Shown here one piece after another: positions 24,266-35,854 of a stretch of 64,000 nt of DNA; position 1 is the stretch's first letter; every line of letters starts with the position of its first letter. A program made the translations under genes and the position numbers. The notes below the pieces were generated by a model, which was not told where the DNA came from, did no database searches, and was given only the letters and a program-made list of their open reading frames with translations. Origin of the DNA: Lactifluus volemus (taxonomy: Eukaryota > Basidiomycota > Agaricomycetes > Russulales > Russulaceae). The DNA lies in contig WTXI01000006.1 of the NCBI GenBank assembly GCA_022376515.1, positions 1,116,001-1,180,000 of the forward strand, in the 5' to 3' direction.

Positions 24266-27041
24266 ATGACCAAGATGCCCAGCGCGAGTTTAGACGACCT
24301 ACGACCTACCTTGTCACAAACGCAGAGACGGGATAGGTCGTCGCCACGTTGTGCGGGCCGAAGCTGTACGGGTCTCTTTGGCAAAGAGAACGCGCGTTCT
24401 CCGCGCAATCGCTCTGTTCATTCGGATTTGGGTTAGCAACATCCTGTGAGAGGGTGAGGCGACGGAAACGGATGGCCAGCTTAAGCTTACTTGATATAGG
24501 TGACTGCCGTGTGGTCTCAGTTTCTCAATTGTTCTTCGAGTTCACTGAACGCTGGCCTGGTGAGGGCGTAGCCGCTTTTCGAGGGACAGTAACTCAATGT
24601 ATGGGCTTACAAAAGATAACCTTTGCGCGAAGAGTGCAATTACATTCAAATGCAGTGCTTCAGAGTCGGAGACTAAAAAAAAAACGAACCTGATCCACAT
24701 GAGTACACCAGGATCTCATGGGGAACGATTCCTGTACAACCTTAAGAAGTTGGAAGGTGCATCGGTGGGTTCTTCGATTCTGCTGCAGTTGAACATAGTG
24801 AGCTGACATGCGTACAACTTGTTGGCGCGCGGAACGTTTCATATGAATTCTTTGCCAGTGACTTTGCCAGTGACTCGACTTCAAAGAGGACGTTTCGGAT
24901 TCGAGAGTTTACGAGTGTCAAACCTAAGATCAGGAAACTGGATGGGAGATTCACACTGCCCGACAACGTGTGACAAGTCCTTCCGGTCGGCCAGATTATA
25001 AAGACTTGTCGAAACACTGTGTGAAAAACATACTCATTATGAGCGAAAACATATGTTTTTCATGTGCAAGGTCGTACACAAAGAGACGGAGATCGAAAGT
25101 CCACATGACCCATCGCCAACTGGCCCCTTACGACTTCACTGTCTTGGCTAGATGCCACTGCCCACCTTTACCACCTGGAATGACCTTCTATTTCCGAGCG
25201 GACAAGATACTAGCATAAGGCTGCTAATGTTCAATGACATAGCAGGTCCGAGCTCTGCCAAGACCTCTACTTTGTATCCCCAGGAGTGGAACCCTAACAG
25301 GCTTCCGTCCCGCGTGCATCTGGCTCAGGGCTTGCCATCAAAGATCCATCAAGACTTGCGTCGTATTATCGACGAGAACTGCCCCGCTTCAGCAAACAGA
25401 GGACAGTTCACGAAAGATGGCCTCACTAACCCCGTAACGCCCGACTCTCTGTGGAGTTCTCTACAAACACATGCGAAGCATAAGTGTCAATACTAGTAGC
25501 AAGCCCTCTGTGACAGAAATCGCCAATTTGTGCCCTTCATGGTCCACGGCATTTATCGCGCCCTGACCGGCGAACAGCTGCTTGCGGATTTCAGGTGCCG
25601 ACGGATGATGACTTTGTTATCACTGACCAGGCATTCCGAGTCACCATGGAAGACGAAGTCAAAATCTTGTGGGAGAATATTCTCCCAAAGTGTTTGATAA
25701 CTTTATTAGGATCTCATGAGCGAGATCAGGGGCAGTGAAAAAGGTATAGAACCATACCATCTCCATGCTCCGACTAGATACAGCGGCTATCAAGCCATAC
25801 TTGGCAAGGTTTGTGTTGTTTCTTCTGCCACGATCTGCTAGTATCTGAGTCATCACCTCTAGCTATCATACCATGTGACAAGCACTCAGCCTCGCGTCCG
25901 TTGGGCAGTAATCTTCAGCGGAGTTGCATATATCATCATCTACATCCCACGCACACCGGAAAGACCTGTTTTCCATTGCTCCCCCGTCATGACATTTTGT
26001 GTTAGGCCTGGTAAGGAGCCCGACGCACAAGCACCACCACTGTGGAGTTTGCTTGTGTACATGCTGCTTACAGAGAGGTTCAATGTGAGCGACGACATTC
26101 TCAGGCAGCAACTCCACATTCCTGTCCCTTCTGGATATGGGTCTACTTCAGGGAGTACTTACGACGCTGAAAGACGCAATAAATCATCAGTCAGCTCAAC
26201 TCGACTCATATAACTGATGAAGGTGAAGATGGTTGTTACCGTGACATGAGCGTAAGAGAGGTCAGATACCAATCCTTTTATTTCATTCACGGCACTGACA
26301 GATCTTCTTCAGGCTCCGGAGGCATTCTCATTCAATGCATGGTGGCTCCCATTTTCACTCATCCCTGTTTGCACACCTCAACTCGTGGTAGCAAGATGCC
26401 TACTTTTGTACATTTTGACCGCCGCCTTGGTGGGAGCTGGTCTTCTGTATATGGGTCGACCAGGTCGCAACTTGTCGTCAAGTTTGCAGGGGTGGCCCAA
26501 AACGGCCATGCTGAGCTTGAACGCTACGTCATTGACGAGAAGACTGCATACGATAAGCTTGCTTGTCTCAGTCGGTGGGTGGTTCCTCGCTGTTATGGGG
26601 AGTATATATGGTATGGGGGACGGGCACTCGTCCTTTCCGATGAGGGTCCATCCTTGGCGACTCTCGGGATGGAGCTTGCATCACTCGCTTTATAGAGAGG
26701 TGAGAATGAACCTCGATTTGAGGAGAATTCTACTGAGTTTATGTGACAGACTTGTGTTGTTCATCCAGCTGTATCTCATCCACAGGTTTGGGGTCTACCA
26801 TAGTTGCATTGAGCCGCATAATGTGCTGCGAAAGGGATGGTGTCATCTGTTTATCATTGACTTTGAATTTTCGGATGTGAACCATGCATGTCTAGGATGG
26901 AGGGAGTGTCCAGAGCTGAAACATGTATCGGACAAGTTGCTTCAGCTTCACAAGGTATGGTTGATTACAGGTATGATTTGTGGATCTTTTGTCTTCTTCC
27001 TGCTTGCTTTCGTCAGGCACTTGACTACTTTCAAGTTATGA
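24266..27041 (+). pseudogene. Kinase-like (APH/protein-kinase fold) locus, probably decayed
   Basis: The 3' part is a small kinase-like domain seen often in Agaricomycetes: 'FVHFDRRLGGSWSSVYG', 'LVVKFAG' (candidate ATP-binding Lys), 'CLSRWVVPRCYGEY', 'LSDEGPSLATLGMELASLAL', 'IHRFGVYHSCIEPHNVL', 'LFIIDFEFSDVNHACLGW' and 'RECPEL'. The usual catalytic HGD...N is HSC...N here (26799-26807), so the catalytic Asp is replaced, while the DFG-like Asp of 'IIDFE' remains. The frame breaks near 26690. Upstream exons with natural-looking reading, for example 'VGARNVSYEFFASDFASD' (24.8 kb) and 'APPLWSLLVYMLLTERFN' (26.0 kb), may belong to the same gene, possibly starting at ATG 24266. Their joins cannot be fixed by eye. 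A divergent living gene remains possible. Confidence 0.45.
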
Positions 27042-28017
27042 GTACCACGTCTATCTGCGGACCAGAGTATTCTTGTACGGCTGTTACACTGATTCCTGTG
27101 ATCGTTCTCTTTCCATGTGCGCTTCAGTAATAGCAACTGCGACCCATCCCTTGAATGTATTATTAGGAACTTGTTAAAAAATGCGGGGTTGCTGCGATGG
27201 GTTGTATGTCAGCCGGAAATGCTGCGAGAACGTTTTTCACACAATGTCCTCGCAGTTAGTGCTGAAGGGATTCCGAAAGATTCAGAGTCACGCCGGGTTG
27301 TTCCTTACCTTGCCGCCTCGCATAGCCGACTCGTGTACTGATGCCGCGCGCTATCACATATCACTTGAGTCTGCGCACACGATCCTCAAACACAACGTTG
27401 ACTAGTAGGTGTCTGCGCGCTTGCCCGTGGGCGATCACAGTAACAAGAATAGCACCGAGGACTCGGACGGCAGCTTTCTACATCAGGAAACCTGCACAAA
27501 ACTTTTTTGGATGAGCTCAGCTCGCCAAAAGGGATAAAAGTTGCAAAAGTGCTGGCATTCCATAGCACAAATAAGGTGAGCTTTTTCACTTTTTCACTTT
27601 TCTGCTTGCAAAAGTGAAGAAGTGAAAAAGTTTTTGCACCATTTACTGATGCTAAGACCAGTGCTATGTGATATCTGATCATTCTCACATAACCTCAGAC
27701 TTACCTATCCAGAAAATATGACGGTCCACTAGCACTCTTGGATCTTCAGGCCAATAAGACTTAAAAAGGTCTCACAACAGTATATTTTTTTGTTTTGGAC
27801 AAACGAGTGGTACATCACAGCCACGGTCACGGTCACGCTACAAATGTCCCGAGTCCAGACTCGATAAGGTAAAAAGACAGCACGTCGACGGGTAGTTCAA
27901 CAATGGGGCGCGTCATACCTGAGCAATGCCAAGAGATGAACGCGAGATGGTGTTCGGGAGGGTCTGTGTCGACGGCGAAGGTCACGGCTGGGCCTCAAAC
28001 AGTGTCCGGTGGGGCGG
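27042..28017. other. Intergenic region containing a small inverted repeat
   Basis: No coding sequence supported. It contains the inverted repeat at 27581-27630 (listed separately) and a GT/CAC-rich run near 27820. Confidence 0.5.
27581..27630. repeat. Short perfect-loop inverted repeat
   Basis: Two 21-base arms (27581-27601 and 27610-27630) are complementary with one mismatch, around an 8-base loop. The arms are built from TTTTTCAC / GTGAAAAA units. It lies in non-coding DNA and could be a miniature-transposon remnant or simply a hairpin. Confidence 0.75.
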
Positions 28018-28878
28018 TCACCGTGACTTGAACAGGATTCTCCACAGATTTCTCACTGGGAAAAAGAAGGGTTCCGTCACGGACAGCCGCTGTCCATGCG
28101 GAGTAACCCCGTCCCTGAGCCGGATGCTCAGCGCCAGGAGAGTGGAGGTGTACGCCATGACTAAGTAGCAACGCAGTGGAGTCAGGTACTTGGGTAGCGC
28201 GAGAAGAATAAGACCTACGTAAATCCACACGAGGAAAGAGAAGGCCGTAATGGCTTTGATCTCACTGCAACCCTGGCTGAGCGCCCCACTACCTAGCAAC
28301 GAAAAATTTTCAAGTTGAATCGGACATCAAAGGAGATGGCATCATGTATGAAGGAATGCACTTACCGAAGAGATCAATGCTACAACTCGAATCACCCAGG
28401 AGAAGAGCCGTAAGTTGGCTGTCCGCCCAAGCAGCGTACGATGCACTTGACAGCCAGAGCACCCAGAGAATCGCTGGTCCAGTCGGTCACTAGAATATTC
28501 GAGGAAAGGAAACATACAAAATGATGAAATCTCAAAAACTGTGTACGAAACGAATGCGCCTTGTCGGTATAGATCGATAATGAACCTATATGTGGAAAAA
28601 ATCAACGCTCATTGAGTGATGCGGGAAAACGCGGCCACGAGGTTGAGCATACATCGGAATGATAGTAAGGAGTGTTAGTAGGCCAGTGGCCAGTGCAAGA
28701 GCCGCAAACCCGCCAGGCACGGTGAGTGAGATGAGAGCAGCACTCAAGGCTACGACAATGACGGAAACAAGGTTCTGTCGCTGTGGCAAGACCATTCAAA
28801 AAGTGAATGAAGCTGCAAGACGAGAGGATGTGGGGCCTTACCGAAGGTAATCAAACGAAAGGTGTATAGCCAAGTCAT
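28018..28878 (-). CDS. Four-helix (MARVEL-like) membrane protein
   Basis: The start at 28878 gives 'MTWLYTFRLITF', followed by a short intron and 'VVALSAALISLTVPGGFAAL' running into 'ALATGLLTLLTIIPM'. The next exon carries 'RQGAFVSYTVFEISSFCM', then a Trp/Ala-rich helix with 'AAWADSQLTALLLGDSSC'. The last exon gives 'EIKAITAFSFLVWIYVGLIL'. Four hydrophobic segments with a conserved Trp-Ala-Asp pattern before the third-fourth loop resemble fungal MARVEL-type proteins. The C-terminus is uncertain: the last frame stops at 28018, but more exons could lie downstream to about 27.9 kb. Function unknown. Confidence 0.55.
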
Positions 28879-31003
28879 CCTGAGATCAGACGGTTTCGCA
28901 CGGGGTAAAAAGTAAAGGAGTGCAAAGTTATTTCCTTCACATCCGCGCGAGCCCTTTTATGTAGGCAAGATTTTCCTGTCCGCATAAGGACCACTTGCCT
29001 CATCAGAGTTCAGCGCTCAATGTCAGGCACCCGCCGCTGCTATGCCAGTGGAGTTATAAACGGCAACTTGGCAATATTTCCTTGTCTGGGAGTCTATGTT
29101 TTGCACACCAAAGTTCCTGGTCGTTTGACCTGCCTCGTGTCGTGTCTATGATGCTGTGCTAGAATCCAAAATCACCTAATCATTTGACGAAGCCTGGGAG
29201 TAAGGGCTTCGCTGTTGCATAGTCCGGGCGCGTTCTCCATCGCGGCAGTTCCGCATTACGATCGCCAAGTGATTAAATAATCGTGAGACGACAACTTGAA
29301 AGGAATTATTGGCGGCTATGCCGTCTAACTCCGACAGAGAAGCTCGTGAAGGCCGCCGCCGGCTCAAAAAAAATTCCCAAGAGATCGGGATGGGATACAC
29401 TGTAAAGAGCATCAATTTGAAGGACAGTATAGAAAGCATAGTGATCTCTCGCATGATGAGATGGAGAAGTCCTTCCTGGCTCTGTTTTGACAATGAGGTA
29501 TCCACGCGACCCTTCGAAGAGCGGGCAGTTATGAGATGAGTAGGTACTGGTGACTGAGCTTCACGAACAAATCCTGATTAAGACCTGATTGCCATGTAGG
29601 GCATCACGTTATTGGACAATTTGTGGCGTCAACGGAAATGATGGGACATGGTGCAGAATGAGTTCATCTGTAGTCTGCCATCTGTTCGTGGAAAAACCAC
29701 GCGGTGTATGTGGCAACATGAGCGGCCAAATCTGATGATAGCCGCGAGAGAATTCGTCTATAGGGGAAAAGGCTAAATCGGGAACTAAGAAGTCCCCGGG
29801 GGACAAGGGGTATTCGCGAGTCTTCGACCCAAACCGTATAAGCCTTTGTAAAAGATTTGGGGTAAATTGTCTCGACAATAGTTTTCAGAAAAGAGTGAAC
29901 AACAAATGCGAGAAGAACGGATCAACAGGCAGGGTGATATCATTACGGTAGTCCCCGTTTGACGAGTATTAGCCCACTAGTAGCAGGGGAAGAGAGCATT
30001 ACCATCAGCCACGGGATACATTACCATGAACGCAAAACAGTGTCTGATACGGAAACCCCAGGAAAGCTGATTTTCGACAGCATTCATTCAGGTTACGGTG
30101 GGGCAACATCCAATCTAGAAAGGCCATAGGGCGAAAACGGAAAACAGTAGATGAGGGCCAACGGATCCCAAGAAACCAGCCTAAACACCTTCAAGCCTTT
30201 TGGGAGATCTTGCCGTTTGGGAACGATTATTTTGTGCGGTGACAATGAGAAAAAAATGGAATTGTTCGTGGTGCGGAGGAAGGCTAATTTGAACTCAGTT
30301 CCCTGGCCAAACCGTCTGGAACTTTCAAAGCAGGGATTGACCGATATCAGGGCGCGGGATTTTTGTTTCATCTCACGTACTCGGGTGTTTTCATTGGTGA
30401 TATGAGATCTTTTTGATCCTCGGAGTGTGACTCTGAACTATGTGAAGGATGCGAAGGCACATCGAAATGAGCTGACTAAATCTGTAAAATGATCAATGAT
30501 CACTGGGATGAGCGGGTACGTGAGGTGAATGCGGTGGAAATGCAGAATATCACAGCTATTACGATGATGTGGAAGATAAGAAGAAACGTCACTGTCACCA
30601 AGAATTAGTTGAGATGGAAAACTATGTTTCACTTTTGCGGCGTATTCCAGAATCCGCTGCCGGGCTCAACTCGGTCGTTCTGATTCGTCCTTTGCTCATC
30701 TTTGCACACGTTGTCATCGGCCGCCGAGTTGAGGTTTCTATGCAAGAATAAGTTGAATCAATTCTATGACATTCTTTTTACCATTCAGAGGAGAGGAGGC
30801 CTCCCCATTGATACGTCGTCGGCTATGGTTCCCACATAGCATGAATTTCACAAAAAAGAAGAATTGATATGCACAAATCGAGACAAACCCACTCAAGATT
30901 TACAAACCAGAAGAAAAGCTAGATTAAGTAACGGAACGACTTAATTCCTGCACAGAATGCGTAGGCCACCAGCATAAACGTTGCATCGGGTCGTAATATT
31001 ACG
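28879..31003. other. About 2.1 kb without a supportable gene
   Basis: All open frames are short, fall on both strands and lack motifs or coherent exon chains. I see no terminal repeats or transposase motifs. It may be promoter plus old decayed sequence. Confidence 0.5.
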
Positions 31004-31840
31004 TTAACTGGAAAACGATTCAGCGACCACAAACTCGCGCTTGCTGTCCAAGTCGGAAGTCTGTGAACCCCATAGGGCTTGCCAGTCAAACAAATTCATG
31101 TGATGACCGTCAGGCCGAGCGTCGGTGAAGCCTTGCAAGGGGCCAAACTGTAGACGAGGATAGCTTGTGGCGAGTCGATGGGTGAACAGGTGGCATGCCA
31201 TGATGAAGAGCAGGAGAAGGAGTATAAAAGTGGTTCGCGTCTTGAGATTCAGCGGTGTAGATAGCGAGAAGAGTCGCTCGCGTATGGTGGGCTTCTCCGG
31301 GGGTGCCAGAAAGGCGATGGAGAAATCAGCGGAACAAGACGGGGACGAAGGAGTGACGATGATTGCTGGTAGCGGCGATTTCCCACTCATTTGGGAGAGC
31401 GGTACATCTTCATACCAGTGACATTAGGGATTAAATAAACGATGGTACAGTTGAACACACACCTTCGGGGGCCGGAATGAGAATGTAGTCGGGGCGATGT
31501 TGAGGAAGGCGGTGGCGACGAGGACCTACGGAGAAAACAAAAATGTCATAAAGGTCGTGTACTAGTTGGGTAACCTCATAAGCTACACACCGTGAGTGGC
31601 CATGAAAATGAAGTAAAAACGTGCAAGAGGAAAATAATGGAAGTTTCAGGTATAAAGCGTGGCGTTGGACCTCCGAAATTGATGGGCCGCGGTAGAGGTA
31701 TATACGAAAGAGGTAATGTAAAAAGGAATGTGATACAAAAAGGATGGACGCGAACGACAAAAGCTGATCGCAGCAGCAGAGATGAAGATGAAGCAGGGGA
31801 GGATGATGGGTATGGGTAGAAAGGTCCTTGTCGGGTGAAA
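31004..31840 (-). CDS. Small fungal membrane protein, function unknown
   Basis: Three exons read well together. The first (above about 31600) has hydrophobic 'FCITFLFTLPLSYIPL' and 'TSIIFLLHVFTSFSWPLTV'. The second is short, near 31450-31530: 'VLVATAFLNIAPTTFSFRPP'. The third (31004 to about 31413) has 'YEDVPLSQMSGKSPLPAIIV', then helix 'TTFILLLLLFIMACHLFTH' and a polar tail. No Met was found in frame at the very 5' end, so the start is unresolved. The inner open frame beginning at Met 31390 is part of the third exon. I do not recognise a family. Its 5' end lies close to the divergent WD40 gene. Confidence 0.45.
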
Positions 31841-31924
31841 TGATAAACCTGGTTCGGCAGGTTGCTATGTCGTATTGTTTAAATAAATTGATCCGCCCCT
31901 TGATAACGTAACAGCCCAGGCACG

Positions 31925-33434
31925 ATGACTCTCCCTCTTCTTGAATCCTCTACACTCGCCGAGCTGACCGTGCCTCTTAAACTTCGGAGCTCCCTTGTAA
32001 TGCTTACGTGCTAGCGATCGCAGCCTTTGGGACCCACTATGCCGCATCTGCGTCCGCGCCGTCCAACAAAATTTATCTATTCGATCGAACGAATCTTCAG
32101 ACATCTGGACTTTTGAAGGACACCAGGATGGGACCACCTCTTTGCGCGGTATTGACTCTGTGGCTGGCATCAATAAAAGAGTGATCATATCTTCCGGAAA
32201 GGATGGCGTCGTTCGTGTATGGGATGACCGCACAGGTTCTGCAGCGATCGAGAGTACGTCTGTCTCGCGTGGATGAAGCGAGAAAACAAGGCGTGCCTGG
32301 TAGCTTAAAACCGATCCTCTAGTGCCATTCGAAGGGAAACAAAAAGCCTCCTTTCCTGTGATGTGTCGCAGGATGGTTTGACAGTCGCAGCCGGAACGGA
32401 GCTGCAACAAGACGATGCGCTCATCTTATATTGGTGCGTCAATCCTTTATTTTTTTTTCACTCATCGTTCTACCCGCGAGCGGATGAGATTTTTTTTGAA
32501 CAGGGACCCACGAAATCCCGCCGCGCCACTCAGAAAACACACGCGACCCACTCGGATGACATTACCACCGTAAGCTTTTTCCGGTCCTCGGAGGAGGAGC
32601 GCTCGCGCAACAACCTCTTGCTCTCTGGCTCGACAGACGGGCTCGTGAGCATATCGAATGCGGATGAAGCGGATGAGGACGAGGCGGTCTTGCACATCAG
32701 TAATCTAGGCCGTAGCATTTCACAGGCTGACTGGATTCCGAGTCGTCGCTACGCCGCGCGGCGAACCCCGACTGCTGGCGGCGGCGTGTGGGCCGCGACG
32801 GATATGGAGACATTCAGCTTGTTGTCAGACGAGGCACGCATCTCATCATCTCTACACACCTTCCTTTTTTTTGACACGATGCAATTTTTTTTTCTACCAG
32901 CTTGATCTCCTCAATGACTTGGATATTCGTTGCCCATCCGTTCACACCCAAGCGCGCACTTGGGTCACCGACTATCTGATCGGGTGTCACGCGTCAGAAG
33001 AGAGCGGTCTGAGCGTTCTCGTCGGCTCAAACGAGCAAGTATTTTCCTCTCCATTATCTGCATTACGTTCTCACTCTCACACACCAATCCTCAAGGGGTG
33101 ACATCGCGCTGCTCAGGAACACTGACTTTTACGACCGCGTTTCGCCTTGGTCTTTAGAGCGACTTTGGACGGGCCATCACGAGGGCGTCGTACGTTCAGC
33201 GCTCCTAGATGAACGAGTGAGTACAAAACATTGCTCGGTGAACTCTACTCAACGACGTGCTTCTATATGATTTAGGCCAACGTCCTTCTCACGGGGGGAG
33301 AAGATGCAAAGCTCCTGGCTTGGTCGTGTGCCCCTTTTCCCCAAGAGGGAGACGACATGGCCATCGACGATAACTTCAGCCCCACGTTATCAGCGAAGCA
33401 TGATCACGACGGAGATGTTGAGATGTTGAGATAG
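31925..33434 (+). CDS. WD40-repeat protein, WDR89-like
   Basis: Beta-propeller protein. The start at 31925 gives 'MTLPLLESSTLAEL'. Blades are visible as 'AASASAPSNKIYLFDRTNLQ', 'VIISSGKDGVVRVWDDRTGS', 'ASFSCDVSQDGLTVAAGTEL', 'NLLLSGSTDGLVSISN' and 'NVLLTGGEDAKLLAWSCAPF'. 'WTGHHEGVVRSALLDE' is the GH...WD-type spacing of the last blades. Several short introns interrupt it, with splice sites for example near 32434-32505, 32845-32900 and 33214-33276. The order and the acidic end ('DDNFSPTLSAKHDHDGDVEM') resemble WDR89. The frame breaks once near 32100. Near 33415-33430 an 8-base unit is tandemly repeated; without the extra unit the tail would read 'DVEIDIPSPDK' and continue, so the stop at 33432-33434 may be an artefact. 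Partners unknown. Confidence 0.7.
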
Positions 33435-33745
33435 ACATCCCTTCACCCGATAAGGTATGAAGAAACTCTTCATTGCTCTCATCACGCGACATCTAGGCTT
33501 AACTGTTTGGATGGGCAGAAAAGACTCCGTTGCTTATAATGAACGAAGCGCGCACGATAAGGCCAGTAGTGAAGAAAGCAATAGCTGTTCCTGCGCCATT
33601 TTTAAGATTGGACCGGAACAGGAAGCGTATGTACTGTAGTCACGAGTCCACGAAAACCACACATGTTCCGAAGGAATAGAATGGAAGCAAACAGCAGTCA
33701 ACTCGTTTGACATGCCTCCCAGAGCCCTTCGACGGGGATGGTGGG

Positions 33746-35730
33746 CTACTTCCCTATACAGAATTGGCTGAAAATGACATCCAAGACGTCTTCGACGTCC
33801 ACTAAGCCCGAGATCTTGCCCACGGCCTGGGCAGCATACCGTAACTCTTCTGCGCCCAAAACGATTTCGTCAGGATCTGTATAATGGATGTCTCATCAGT
33901 CATGCTGGATGAAAGTTTAAAAAAGGACACACCTCGCATGACCAAGAACGCATCCAGGAATCCGAGGGCCGATTCTAAATGTGCGCGATGCCGTGCGTGG
34001 GCGATAAGGGGTGCATCCGCATCCCCAGAAGAATCCTGAAGGATACCGTACCTACACATTACGCCCAAAAAAACGACGAACCTAATTAGACCCAGAAACC
34101 GGGGTGAATTAAAATTGCCCGCCGTACCGGTCCTGTAATGCCGTAGCGAGCCCTGCGAGAAACTCGCCCGTACCGGCTTGCGAGGCGAGGCTGACCGCCC
34201 AGCATCTGCCGTGACTGCCGTACTGCGGAACCGCGGCGGCGAGCGCTGCAGACGATTCGGATGATGTCGGAAGTAATAGATCCGTCTTGTTGAGCAGGAC
34301 GAACGTGTTTGGCGTTACGAGCGGGACGAGTTCCGACGGGATCTCGAGCCGAGGACCCGAGGGCGTCACGGAGATCGCATCCGGGAATGCAAGCACGAGG
34401 AGCGATGCGTCTGCGGCCTGAACACTTTTTATAGTTTACAGAACGGGCTCCCGAAATGAAAAAAAAAAAAGAGGTCAACGCACGCTTTCTGCGCCCTCTC
34501 AATGCCGATACATTCCACCTCGTCTGCGGTCTCCTCAGTCCGGCCGTGTCAGCAACCAGGACAGGGAGTCCGCCGATATCGAGCGAGAGCTCCAAAATGT
34601 CACGCGTCGTCCCCGGAACGTGGGTGACAATCGCAGCTTCGCGCTGTGCTGTCACCCTTTCTTGTCAGCGCCGACAAGTGGTTCAGTAGTGGCCAGTCCG
34701 CACCGAGAAAGTTCAGCAAGCTGCTCTTGCCAACATTAGGCGGTCCAAAGATGGCGAGGCGGATTCCAGCGCGCATGATCTCCCCCCGTCGATTGTCTGA
34801 CAGAATCGATTGTATCTTGTCCTTTAAACGTTGAGCTCGTTGCCTGGCTGCGCTCCGTTCGTCAACACCGATCATCCGAGAGAGGGGGTGCGGGTGCGTA
34901 CCCTCTTCAAACACACCCTCCTCGATATCCTCACCCTCCCCGAAGTCGATGAGCGCCTCGACGAGTGCGAGACAAGCGATTATTTCCTCACGCAACGCCT
35001 GAAACTTCACACGCGTCTCTCCCTGTAGGCGTCGTCATGAGCACCCCATGCTATGAGTTTGCCAAACGGGGGACAGGCGTACCCACCCCTGCGACGCGCA
35101 GCGCCGCACGCCGCTGGGACTCCGTATCGGCATCCACGAGATCGCGCAGGCCTTCGACCTGTGTGAGGTCGAGCCTACCACCATCGTACGCACGGCGCGT
35201 GAACTCTCCCGGTGCAGCAGGGCGACACCCAGGGACGCGCGCGAGAGCAGCGAGGACTGCGCCGACGACGGCTCGCCCGCCGTGCACGTGCAGCTCCAAA
35301 ACATCCTCGGTAGTGAATGAGCGCGGGGCTGTGTGTGTAAATTATAAGATAACGGTGAACGCGCGCGCGCACCCGCGTCGTCAGTTGGCAGGGGATGGAG
35401 ATGAGGCTCACCGCGAAAATAAACGGCGAGGGCGTCGTCGAGCAGTTCGGAGGTGTGTGGGTCGACGACGTGACGTCGCTCTAGTTTCCATGGCTCTGGG
35501 TGAAGTGCAGATTGAGACCGAGGCTGAGACTGCGTTTCTTTGTGTTGCGTTGCTGCTCGGGTGGTACGATGCCAGACATGTAGAGCTTCAGGTCCTGAGA
35601 CACGGATAACGGCAACGCCAGACTTTCCGGGAGGTGTTGAGAGGGCATAAATGGTCTTACGCTGGGCGTCTGAGAGTGGGAGAGTGTGTATGCGAGCGGA
35701 TGAAGAACATGATTTGAGAGCGCGTAACAT
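33746..35730 (-). CDS. MSS1: Mitochondrial tRNA-modification GTPase MSS1 (MnmE/TrmE family)
   Basis: With Mto1, this GTPase installs the 5-carboxymethylaminomethyl group on the wobble uridine of mitochondrial tRNAs. The start at 35730 gives '[20 protein letters not shown]', plausible as a mitochondrial presequence. The TrmE N-domain follows: '[20 protein letters not shown]', '[20 protein letters not shown]' and '[20 protein letters not shown]'. The helical domain has '[12 protein letters not shown]'. The G domain has P-loop '[12 protein letters not shown]', G2 '[10 protein letters not shown]' (after an intron near 34647-34710), G3 'DTAGLR' and G4 'LLNKTDLL'. The C-terminal motif 'FCIGK', a hallmark of the family, precedes the stop at 33746-33748. 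All key motifs are present. Confidence 0.93.
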
Positions 35731-35854
35731 GATCACCACGCGCTGGGCTCGATTGGTCCACCTCTGAGTCTTTTCTTGCGCATTTCCCACGGACGATTTA
35801 CTTCCTTTCCGTCTCACAAGACAACAAAGTCTATTCGATTCCTTTCCATTCATC
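35731..35854. promoter_or_regulatory. Divergent promoter between MSS1 and calcineurin B
   Basis: 124 bases separate the two start codons. The calcineurin B side is pyrimidine-rich. No specific site identified. Confidence 0.55.

Noticed and set aside
31865..32410. Reverse open frame of 181 codons
   Set aside because: It is the antisense shadow of the first exons of the WDR89-like gene, whose forward reading gives clear WD blades.
34647..34710. Insertion between the P-loop and G2 of MSS1
   Set aside because: Explained by an intron with GT..CAG ends; the spliced reading restores '[15 protein letters not shown]'.
34965..35609. Forward open frame of 214 codons rich in Arg
   Set aside because: Antisense shadow of the GC-rich MSS1 gene, whose reverse reading carries TrmE motifs.
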